IMG/VR virus record: IMGVR_UViG_3300030419_000659
Coordinates: 1 to 20,164 of that record
Direction: 5' to 3' (one strand)
DNA from: a virus
Length of the DNA: 20,164 bases
The notes beneath the pieces were generated by a model that was given only the letters and a program-made list of their open reading frames with translations, was not told the DNA's origin and searched no databases. The position numbers and the translations under genes were made by a program. Below, piece after piece: positions 10,201 to 16,918 of the stretch (the first letter of the stretch is position 1; each line of letters begins with the position of its first letter).

Positions 10201-11483
10201 CAGCTAGTAATGCTGTTAAGATGGCATCTTCTTGGACTCCATTTTCATTAATACCTGGTTTTAATAAGTATAGTAAAACTATATATGCCAGAACTGATGA
10301 TCAGATTGCTAAAGTATTAGCTGAACATGGCATTGATATGGCTACTACACCTAATGCTAGGGTTATCTTTGAAAACCTAAGAGCTGAGTATACTGGTAGA
10401 CTAGCATTTAGTACCTTACTAACTGGTACTTTATGGCAGTATGCGATGGCAGGTAACATCAGAGGTAGTGGTCACTATAATGCATCACGTAGAAATAAAG
10501 AAAGAGATATGTTTGGTTATCAACCTTGGACTGTTAATATAGGTGGTAAGTGGGTTGAATATCCAGAACAATTAAGACCTATATTAGGACCATTAGGTGA
10601 TATGGCTTATTATGCTAGTGATTTGAATGAGCATATATTAGCTAATTGGCAAGCTAAAATAGCTTGGAGTCTAAGTGCTACATTCTTAAACAATTCACCA
10701 CTTCAAGGATTTGAGCCACTTATAGCTATAACTAATGGTGATCTTAGTGGTTGGAATAGAATGATAGCTAATACTACAAGAGCTACACTACCTTTAAGTG
10801 GTGGTGCTGGTGTCTTAGCTAATGCTATCTCTAGTTCCCAGAAAGACTTACAAGGTGAAATACATGAATATCTAGCAAATAGATTACCAGGATTCAACCA
10901 TGTCTTACCAGAACAGATTGATATATTTACAGGAACACCACTTAATGATATTAATCAACCATTCTTAAGGATGTTGAATGCTCTGAGTCCTGTTAAGATT
11001 AGTGGTACATCTGAACCTTGGAGAATATGGCTACAAGAAATTCAATGGGATGGCCTAAGTAGACTTCGTAGAGACTCAACAGGAGCTTATGAATATTCTC
11101 CTAAAGAAAGAGAACTTATTTATAAGTATATAGGTGAACAGCAGATCTATAAAAAGATTGAGAAGTTAATGAAGTCTAAGAGGTATAATGCTGAAATTAA
11201 AGCACTACGTAATCATAGAAAACAGAATCATGACCTAGAAAGTGAGCAATTAGAGATTGATAAAAAGAAGCTACCTGTTTATTCAGAAATCAATAGGATT
11301 GTTAAAGAAGCTCAAATTATAGCTGAACAAAGACTATTGAAAGAGCAGCCCGCAATTGCTGATACAATCAGAATGCAACAAGTTATTAACTTTGAAATGC
11401 AGAAAGGTAATGTACAAAAAGCTGGTGAATTACAGAAAAAAGAATTAGATAAAAAGAATCTTTTACAGTACAATAACAATTAA
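7209..11483 (+). CDS. Internal virion protein / large ejected core protein (T7 gp16-like)
   Basis: Largest internal core protein, expected to be ejected and to span the periplasm and inner membrane during DNA entry. It is 1424 residues from the ATG at 7209 (T7 gp16 is 1318). The N-terminus is acidic and Pro-rich (residues 1-60), followed by a Trp-rich segment (EYDEWWNFGKKRGFLGVPYI). I cannot see a lytic transglycosylase domain where T7 gp16 has one. Residues roughly 200-250 are semi-hydrophobic (TRQVLSVVLPAIHAG). The middle is long and helical, and the region after residue 750 (KATWSIVMNNVLSGLSAIRA) resembles the gp16 family's conserved C-terminal half. A hydrophobic stretch lies near residues 1061-1085 (LAFSTLLTGTLWQYAMAG), followed by RPILGPLGDMAYYASDLNEH, also family-like. 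The last 130 residues are very Lys/Glu/Gln-rich and likely coiled coil. The gene is placed correctly between gp15-like and fibre genes. Confidence 0.82.
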   Translation: MEKEEEQLLSQAVIPPDLDPLDYINSHPEGNIDESGTVGPDSSEVVQPEVVEPPTRGTYAAPFQSRIGNSTVDLTNEVNQKQMKSEYDEWWNFGKKRGFLGVPYISDEFKGERDKLKDAWYRKYHGMSLEEFEAARTEDIRKNGGFYPGANNPLETMKQNFEGLSVPGLAYADFAMDALGTVVPGMDKVDDRWDEATKLDNELFQTTRQVLSVVLPAIHAGQMTSAGLRSYGVGQFPLVQKWLTRIGAYGLADGLVTVLSDTSEDHNAAYTVSNLVPGMFGPKGFMPIPESWKTKESQSPAARKMMNFYENTALSTVGTILGAFIDAKSAIKKSTDFIEPIDESAAKYKRVETLKESEPDLLIELQDLNTKLSSGTLNRQVENQLVNRVLEIEDQLGIGTGVEGAVRRKELGFNVEADAAARRKVQDPNFDPSELDPDITPGLVDPASSARSVPPPANVARNIADTTAIKNGTSVGDPAPIITEAMREKGLMVGNKSRDAVMGVAEETRDIGRFNAVVDGIRYTSKQMNAAAWDIYTSIIAADNIDDVRALFFENRDVKNFLLGRFQVESINEEQARAAAFALRDLTDRFLGREVTEASARVMDTLGRESATLAETIQKGGPYVDDDRVMDLIIDKMQFLLDEYALNKYLSGWSLRNKNWFDQVPPKDFDDVVEQLTQEFTNAENAIHARNLRFTETLKEIKHTKPHFLRPLVDAYAHTNGNVDTLAKLNEYAKGQISPWSMLKSPDPKQMSLFAKATWSIVMNNVLSGLSAIRATFGNAYNLTVKPITQILGHGIWGSTDGFEGVKRTMYANGAIFETNRRALDDALTMMKKAHKDPEMMMKAYRKDFQMQSTKEWEIMDEMRAAKEIEGDFGYVLQHDLVSGMRDLGKHPAMRYGMTGLVFPDAYASTMLAHYLARVRAYDDVVSELGYFKRSNVLVAEAKHYRNMFDANGLIKDDVLRAIAGEVQLNLDDGLATWLNKGTTAYPITKFLMMFPRTASNAVKMASSWTPFSLIPGFNKYSKTIYARTDDQIAKVLAEHGIDMATTPNARVIFENLRAEYTGRLAFSTLLTGTLWQYAMAGNIRGSGHYNASRRNKERDMFGYQPWTVNIGGKWVEYPEQLRPILGPLGDMAYYASDLNEHILANWQAKIAWSLSATFLNNSPLQGFEPLIAITNGDLSGWNRMIANTTRATLPLSGGAGVLANAISSSQKDLQGEIHEYLANRLPGFNHVLPEQIDIFTGTPLNDINQPFLRMLNALSPVKISGTSEPWRIWLQEIQWDGLSRLRRDSTGAYEYSPKERELIYKYIGEQQIYKKIEKLMKSKRYNAEIKALRNHRKQNHDLESEQLEIDKKKLPVYSEINRIVKEAQIIAEQRLLKEQPAIADTIRMQQVINFEMQKGNVQKAGELQKKELDKKNLLQYNNN

Positions 11484-11488
11484 CATAA

Positions 11489-14404
11489 ATGGCTGTTACA
11501 GAACAATCGTATGCGGGTGATGGTTCTCAAACCAATTACCCATTCACATTTCCATATTTAAAGAGTACTGATATCCAAGTTCAACTGGATCAAACAAGTA
11601 CTACGAATTGGTCTTTGGCCAATGCGACGACAATTCAATTCACCGCACCGAGTGGAGGGGCCACTACCACACAAGAAGCTGGAGGTGCCCCCAAATCTGG
11701 TGTAGCAATAAAAATACTAAGAGACACGAATGTTGACAACCTGACAGCCACCTTTTATGCAGGCTCAGCTATAAAATCAGAAGATCTGAACGATAACTAT
11801 ACACAAAACTTATATAAGACACAAGAGATAGGTAATAGATCCTTCCAGAATACTGGTACTTCTACCATGATAGGCCATCTTCAGATGGGTGAAGATACTA
11901 CTATTAAATTTGAAGGAGCCACCGACAACGCTCATGAAACTACTCTTACTGTTGTTGACCCTACAGCTGATCGCACTATCACCCTACCTAATGTTACAGG
12001 TACGGTAGTAACGACAGGTGATACAGGAACAGTTGCCCATGCTATGTTAGCAGGCGACGCTGTAGATGGAGATAATATAGCTGATAATTCTGTCAACTCT
12101 GAGCATTATGTTGATGGTAGTATCGATAGAGTACACCTAGAAGCTGATATTATAGATGGTACAAAATTAGCAGATAATGCTGTCAATACTGAACATATAA
12201 CAACTGGTGCTGTTGATAGTTCTAAAATAGCAGATGGGACTATTGTTAATGCCGATGTTAGTGCAAATGCAGGTATTGCATATACTAAACTAGATGTATG
12301 TCCACAGCATAAAATACTAGTAGGTAATGCTTCAGAAACACCTACACCTGTTACTATGTCAGGTGATGCTACCATAACAAGCACAGGTGAGATAACTATA
12401 GCTAATGATGCTGTAGAACAGTCTATGATAGCTAATGACGCAGTAGGTGCAGATCAACTTGCAGCTGATGCTGTAGTTAATGCTTCTGTAGCTGCAGGGG
12501 CAGCAATTGCTCATAATAAATTAGCAAACGTAACGGATGGACAGATACTTGTAGGTAATGGTTCTAACGTACCTACTGCAGTAGCAGTTTCAGGTGATGT
12601 AACCTTAGCAAACACAGGTGCTGTAACTATAGCTAATACTGCTGTAGAAGAAGGTATGTTAGCATCTGGTGCTGTAACAGAAACTAAGATAGGAAATGAC
12701 CAAGTTACAGCAGATAAACTAGCAGATCATGCTAGTACTGATTCAAGTAGAGCTGTAACAACAGATCACATCAGAGATAATGCAATTACAATTGCTAAGA
12801 TTGGATGTGAAGAAACTACTCTTACTGTTAATAGTGATGTCAAATTACCTACATCTAAGGCAGTAGCAGATCATGTAAGTAGTGTTGTCAATGCGCTTGG
12901 TGGTTTCGTTGCAATTAATGGACCTACTAACTTCCCTGCTACACAACCATCTCAAGGTGTAGTTGTCAGTATTAAAGATGTTGGTTCAGGATTTACGACC
13001 AGTTCTAATGAAATAACCATCACAAATGGAGCTGGTACAAATAAGAATGTAAAGATTACAGACTTTCCTTCTGAATATGCAGCAGCAACATTAGTAGATG
13101 ACACTGGTCTACAGGTCACTTCAGATATTAATAACAGTACAAGTGGAACACCTGCTGTTCATGTCTATAAATATCACAAGCAGTTAGCCAAAGAAAGTGA
13201 TGTTAAAGCACTAAGTGATGACATCAATAATTTCAATGAAAGATATAGAACAGCTGCTAATAGAACTGCAGATAACTCTGACACTAACCATGATGGAGAT
13301 CTCTTCTACGATCAATCTGCTAATAAGATGTATGTCTATGATGGGGCATATAACTCAGGTGGTAGTTGGAAAGAGGTAACATCAACAGGTCAGTTTAAGA
13401 TACTGACTATGGTTACTAAAGATGCTACATCTGGTTTAACCTTAAATGGACCAGCAGATGGTGGTACTGATATAGTAGAGTTTGATTTAAGAGATGGTAG
13501 TAATGCTGCTTCCGTAACTCAAGCTGCTCAATTATTGATTAGTATTAATGGTGTAATTCAGAAAGCTAATTCAGGTACTACTATTAGCGGATCTGATGAA
13601 GGATTCTGTTTAGTAGATAGTAATACTATTAAGTTTGCTACAGCTCCTAATAATGGAGATAGTATATTTGTACACCAATCAGGTTCAGCAGTAACTCTTA
13701 GTGTACCAGCTGATGGGTCAATTACAGAGGCTATGCTTAACGCTAATGCTCCTACAAATGACCATGTACTAACAGCTGATTCTTCTGCTGCAAGTGGGTT
13801 TAAATGGGCTGCAACAGCAGCTGGAGTAGGCGGTGCCTCAGGAGCTGACTTCAATGACGATGTTAAACTACGCTTTGGTCATGATGACGGAGGAAGTGGT
13901 GGAGATGTCGATAGCATACAAGGTCAACTTTGGTGGGATGAAACTAATAATTATTTCAACCTTGGATTAAACACAGGCTCTACTCATAAAATAGATATCA
14001 GTGCTCAGACAGTTGAGATAAGAGGTGTAAATAGAAGTTCTAATATGGCGATCTTCCGTGCAACAGCAGGGCAAGATTTATTCTACAGTACAAGTAAGAA
14101 GTTTGAAACCACTAATACGGGAGTTACCATAACTGGTGATTTAGATCCTGCGGCTGATAGTTCACATGATCTTGGAACTAGTGCTGTTAGATGGCAGAAT
14201 GGTTACTTTGATACCTTGTACGGTGATGGCTCAAACTTAACAGGTGTAGCTTCAGCTACTGCAGATGGTTGTATGTATGAGAATGATCAAACTATTAGTA
14301 ATGCATACACAATAGCAGCTAATAAAGGAGCACATAGTGTTGGACCTGTAACTGTTGGTAACACTGTAACAATTTCAAATAACGCAAGATGGGTGATTAG
14401 CTAA
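11489..14404 (+). CDS. Main tail fibre protein (T7 gp17-like N-terminus)
   Basis: Trimeric fibre that attaches to the tail and contacts the host. Residues 1-125 form the T7-type anchoring domain: SYAGDGSQTNYPFTFPYLKS, later VAIKILRDTNVDNLTATFYAGSAI and EDLNDNYTQNLYKTQEI. Residues 150-180 are a beta segment (TLPNVTGTVVTTGDTG) common in phage fibres. Residues 190-440 are built of short repeats of the type 'DNAV...IADGT', and include a 77-residue tandem duplication (248-401). Further on come a 'FNERYRTAAN...DGDLFYD' element near residues 580-615 and a distal segment with SSHDLGTSAVRWQNGYFDTL and YGDGSNLTGV, typical of marine phage fibres. The C-terminus (AANKGAHSVGPVTVGNTVTI) forms a small beta tip; there is no S74 chaperone. 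No Shine-Dalgarno is visible before the ATG. At 971 residues it exceeds T7 gp17 (553). The anchoring domain is well supported; the receptor is unknown. Confidence 0.9.
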   Translation: MAVTEQSYAGDGSQTNYPFTFPYLKSTDIQVQLDQTSTTNWSLANATTIQFTAPSGGATTTQEAGGAPKSGVAIKILRDTNVDNLTATFYAGSAIKSEDLNDNYTQNLYKTQEIGNRSFQNTGTSTMIGHLQMGEDTTIKFEGATDNAHETTLTVVDPTADRTITLPNVTGTVVTTGDTGTVAHAMLAGDAVDGDNIADNSVNSEHYVDGSIDRVHLEADIIDGTKLADNAVNTEHITTGAVDSSKIADGTIVNADVSANAGIAYTKLDVCPQHKILVGNASETPTPVTMSGDATITSTGEITIANDAVEQSMIANDAVGADQLAADAVVNASVAAGAAIAHNKLANVTDGQILVGNGSNVPTAVAVSGDVTLANTGAVTIANTAVEEGMLASGAVTETKIGNDQVTADKLADHASTDSSRAVTTDHIRDNAITIAKIGCEETTLTVNSDVKLPTSKAVADHVSSVVNALGGFVAINGPTNFPATQPSQGVVVSIKDVGSGFTTSSNEITITNGAGTNKNVKITDFPSEYAAATLVDDTGLQVTSDINNSTSGTPAVHVYKYHKQLAKESDVKALSDDINNFNERYRTAANRTADNSDTNHDGDLFYDQSANKMYVYDGAYNSGGSWKEVTSTGQFKILTMVTKDATSGLTLNGPADGGTDIVEFDLRDGSNAASVTQAAQLLISINGVIQKANSGTTISGSDEGFCLVDSNTIKFATAPNNGDSIFVHQSGSAVTLSVPADGSITEAMLNANAPTNDHVLTADSSAASGFKWAATAAGVGGASGADFNDDVKLRFGHDDGGSGGDVDSIQGQLWWDETNNYFNLGLNTGSTHKIDISAQTVEIRGVNRSSNMAIFRATAGQDLFYSTSKKFETTNTGVTITGDLDPAADSSHDLGTSAVRWQNGYFDTLYGDGSNLTGVASATADGCMYENDQTISNAYTIAANKGAHSVGPVTVGNTVTISNNARWVIS
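12230..12691 (+). repeat. Two tandem 231-bp (77-residue) units inside the main fibre
   Basis: Unit 1 is 12230-12460 and unit 2 is 12461-12691. Both keep the same protein layout: Val-Asn-Ala plus Val, an Ala-rich 'AGIAYTKL / AAIAHNKL' helix, 'ILVGN', 'VSGDVT / MSGDAT', 'TIAN.AVE' and a closing 'GA..' segment. The DNA copies have diverged, so the duplication is not recent. The repeats probably lengthen the fibre shaft. Confidence 0.7.
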
Positions 14405-15681
14405 TGGCAATTACAATTGATGGAACTGCGAATACCATTACAAATCTCGCAGCTGGTGGACTACCAGATAACTCAGTAGATAACGGCACGATGGCAGATG
14501 ATGCTATTGGAGTAGCTGAATTATCTGCTACAGGTACAGCAAGTTCAAGTACATTCCTACGTGGAGATAATGCTTGGGCTGCTCCTCCTTCAGGTTTAAC
14601 TGTAGAAAGTACTGAGGAGAATACTTATGGTGGAACAAATGCTGGTGAAGATATAACTTCAGCAACTAGAAGTACTCTAATAGGATTTGATGCTGGTAAA
14701 AATATAACTGAAGGCGGTATGAATACTGCTATTGGACGTAATTCTTTAGCAACAATAACCACTGGCGCAAAATGTACAGCTATTGGTAATGGAGCTTTAG
14801 CTACCACTACTGTTGGAGAGCAAGTAGCTGTAGGTCACGATGCTTTATATAATCAATCTAGTGGTGATGGAAAAAATACTGCTATAGGTTTTAACGCAGG
14901 TAATGCAGCAACTACAGCAAAAGAAAATATTTATATTGGATATCATGCTGGTAAAAGCACAGGTGGTGCTGATACTGGATATAGAAACGTAGCTATTGGT
15001 TATTATGCTCAAGGTGGTGGAACCACTGTATCAGGTAATCATAATGTTGGCTGCGGTAACGGTACTTGGGAAGATTTAACTACAGGTAATGGGAATACTG
15101 CATTTGGAAGTGCTGCAGGTTCTGAAGTTAGCACCGGTGATTATAATGTTCTAATTGGTCATTTAGCAGGTGTAGGAGGATCTCCATCCGGTAATGTCAA
15201 TACTCACGATGGAATTGTCTGTCTTGGAGATAATAATATTAGTAATTTCTATTGTGCTGATACATCTATCTCATCATCTGACGAAAGGGATAAAGCTGAT
15301 ATTACAGATTTCACTGCTGGTTTAGGATGGATTAAAGCTTTAAGACCTGTTACCTATCGTTGGGATAAAAGAGACTGGTATTACACAGAAAGCGATTCTG
15401 GAACTGGAAAGATAACTAGAACTGCTATAACAAAAGATGGTTCTAAAAAGAAAAATAAACAACATGTAGGTTTTGTTGCACAGGAAGTATTAGCAGTTGA
15501 ACAAGCTAATGGATTCGCAGCAAATAAAGATAATATGTTAACTGTTCATCTTAATGAAGATGATACAGCATATGGAATGAAATACGAACGTCTTGTCCCT
15601 ATTCTTGTGAATGCAATTAAAGAACTTTCTACTGAGGTTGATACATTGAAAACTAAAGTAGCAGCACTGGAGGCAGGTTAG
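14404..15681 (+). CDS. Tail fibre-like protein with YadA-type head repeats and S74 chaperone
   Basis: Fibre or spike protein of 425 residues. Residues 1-60 are a short fibre N-terminus with the repeat type seen in the main fibre (LPDNSVDNGTMADDAIGVAE) and a 'FLRGDNAWAAPP' turn. Residues about 90-258 carry around ten repeats of the pattern N-T/V-A-I-G-x-x-A, the pattern of the left-handed beta-roll heads of trimeric YadA-like adhesins. Residues 290-425 are a peptidase S74 (endosialidase-type) intramolecular chaperone. The SSDERDK motif holds Ser292 and Lys297 in the spacing of the autocleavage dyad, with HVGFVAQEV downstream and a C-terminal trimeric coiled coil ending TLKTKVAALEAG. In the family, the chaperone folds the trimer and then cuts itself off, here probably at Ser292/Asp293. 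The ATG overlaps the upstream TAA by one base, with a moderate GGGTGA ahead. Domain calls are strong; binding target unknown. Confidence 0.88.
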   Translation: MAITIDGTANTITNLAAGGLPDNSVDNGTMADDAIGVAELSATGTASSSTFLRGDNAWAAPPSGLTVESTEENTYGGTNAGEDITSATRSTLIGFDAGKNITEGGMNTAIGRNSLATITTGAKCTAIGNGALATTTVGEQVAVGHDALYNQSSGDGKNTAIGFNAGNAATTAKENIYIGYHAGKSTGGADTGYRNVAIGYYAQGGGTTVSGNHNVGCGNGTWEDLTTGNGNTAFGSAAGSEVSTGDYNVLIGHLAGVGGSPSGNVNTHDGIVCLGDNNISNFYCADTSISSSDERDKADITDFTAGLGWIKALRPVTYRWDKRDWYYTESDSGTGKITRTAITKDGSKKKNKQHVGFVAQEVLAVEQANGFAANKDNMLTVHLNEDDTAYGMKYERLVPILVNAIKELSTEVDTLKTKVAALEAG

Positions 15682-15683
15682 TG
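15650..15683 (+). repeat. 34-bp gene-junction repeat, copy A
   Basis: This segment encodes the last residues (TKVAALEAG) of the first S74 fibre, its stop, the GGAGG site and the next start codon. It matches 16885-16918 at 32 of 34 positions; both differences are transitions (c/t and g/a), the second making TAG-GTG versus TAA-ATG. Confidence 0.85.
15669..15673 (+). promoter_or_regulatory. Shine-Dalgarno GGAGG for the GTG-started fibre gene
   Basis: GGAGG is seven bases before the GTG at 15681 and lies inside the codons for the C-terminal Leu-Glu-Ala of the upstream protein. It supports the GTG start, which overlaps the upstream TAG by one base. Confidence 0.75.
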
Positions 15684-16916
15684 GCAGAAATTAAAATTAA
15701 AACACCTGACGGTAATAATCACGTCAGTTTAACTACAGCAAATGCTAGTGGTAATGCAACAGTAACACTACCTAAAGCTAGTATAGATTTCTCTAGTGCA
15801 GGTACTGATGGTCAGTTCTTGAAAACAGATGGTGCAGGAACACTAAGCTTTGCTACTGTTACAAGTGGAGCAACAATTAATAATGCTACAGCAAACGAAT
15901 TAGTTACAGTTGCTTCAACTACAACTCAATTAGATGCTGAATCTAAACTAACCTTCGACGGTACTAACTTATTTATAGGTGGAGGTGGTGGTAGATCTAC
16001 TGCTGGTAACTCTCATAAGTTCATAATTGAAGATACTGGAGCAGCTCCTAGTACTGCTATGGCAGTTATTTCTAACACTAATGGTGCTGATGGTCCTGCA
16101 ATACGTCTCGGTAAAACTAGAGCAACAAGTTTAGGTGGTAATACTGCAACTAATACAGATGATAACCTAGGACAACTTGAGTGGCTTGGTAATGATGGTT
16201 CTTCTTTAAGATGTGCAGGCCGTCTTCGAGTTAAACAAGAATCAGATACAGATACTAATAGTGTTCCAGGTTACATGCAGTTCATGGTAACTGGTGATGG
16301 CGAGACTAACCCTTACGAACACATGAGGCTTAGGGCTGGTCCTACTGGTACTGACGGAAGGCTTATAATAGCTCCTCCAATCACTCAAAATGGATCAGCT
16401 ACAGATGGTTTAAATCAAGGTGAGATAAACTTATCAAACTGGAATATAAACCAAGATGATCGTTATGCCAGAATCTATTCTTATAACTCTGGTAATAACT
16501 ATACTATTGGAGTTAAATTCCAAAGTGGTAAGACTGGAACAACATGGATGAATATAAAAGGTAATGCTGAAATTGATGGTAACTTTAATGATACATCAGA
16601 TATAGCATTAAAAGAAAATGTTGTTGCTTTAAGCTCTACTTGGAACGCTGTTAAACAATTAAAGCCTTGTACTTTTGATTGGAAACCTCAGACAGATGTC
16701 AAAGATTCTAGTAAAGTAATCGTAGATGGTTGGTCTAGTGTAGGTTTTATAGCACAAGAAGTAGAATCAGTAATACCTCTTCTAGTATCTGGAGAAGATG
16801 GTTCGAAAAGTATTAACACTATTGGACTTGTTTCCCAATTAACAAAAGCCCTACAAGAAGCTATGACAAAGATTGAAACACTCGAAACTAAAGTAGCAGC
16901 ATTGGAGGCAGGTTAA
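15681..16916 (+). CDS. Second tail fibre-like protein with S74 chaperone (GTG start)
   Basis: Fibre or spike protein of 411 residues. Residues 1-60 are a conserved beta start (IKIKTPDGNNHVSLTTANAS, later DGQFLKTDGAGTLSF) common in marine phage fibres. Residues 80-300 form a beta-rich body with 'AESKLTFDGTNLFIGG', a Gly-rich loop, 'LEWLGNDGSS' and 'MQFMVTGDG'. These resemble fibre modules but give no clear enzymatic fold. Residues 303-411 are an S74 chaperone: Ser306-Asp307 and Lys311 keep the Ser-to-Lys spacing of the cleavage dyad, but the Arg usual in the SDxR motif is Ala309. VGFIAQEVESV follows, then a C-terminal coiled coil ending LETKVAALEAG. This C-terminus is nearly identical, in DNA too, to that of the preceding gene. 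The GTG start is supported by GGAGG and by the one-base TAGTG overlap. Cleavage is expected but less certain because of the substituted position. Confidence 0.85.
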   Translation: MAEIKIKTPDGNNHVSLTTANASGNATVTLPKASIDFSSAGTDGQFLKTDGAGTLSFATVTSGATINNATANELVTVASTTTQLDAESKLTFDGTNLFIGGGGGRSTAGNSHKFIIEDTGAAPSTAMAVISNTNGADGPAIRLGKTRATSLGGNTATNTDDNLGQLEWLGNDGSSLRCAGRLRVKQESDTDTNSVPGYMQFMVTGDGETNPYEHMRLRAGPTGTDGRLIIAPPITQNGSATDGLNQGEINLSNWNINQDDRYARIYSYNSGNNYTIGVKFQSGKTGTTWMNIKGNAEIDGNFNDTSDIALKENVVALSSTWNAVKQLKPCTFDWKPQTDVKDSSKVIVDGWSSVGFIAQEVESVIPLLVSGEDGSKSINTIGLVSQLTKALQEAMTKIETLETKVAALEAG

Positions 16917-16918
16917 TG
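16885..16918 (+). repeat. 34-bp gene-junction repeat, copy B
   Basis: Second copy of the junction segment at 15650-15683, at the end of the second S74 fibre. It again carries the C-terminal codons, stop, GGAGG (16904-16908, seven bases before the start) and the start codon of the following gene. The shorter GGAGGCAG core recurs at 18339-18346. Confidence 0.85.

Noticed and set aside
13558-13854. Reverse-strand open frame (98 residues) opposite the main fibre
   Set aside because: Ala/Ser/Leu-rich translation of a repetitive fibre region with no start signal; an antisense shadow.
14404-16916. The consecutive fibre genes as one fibre broken by frameshifts
   Set aside because: Each has its own start, ribosome-binding site or coupled overlap, its own fibre-type N-terminus, and the two S74 genes have complete chaperone C-termini, so they are separate genes.
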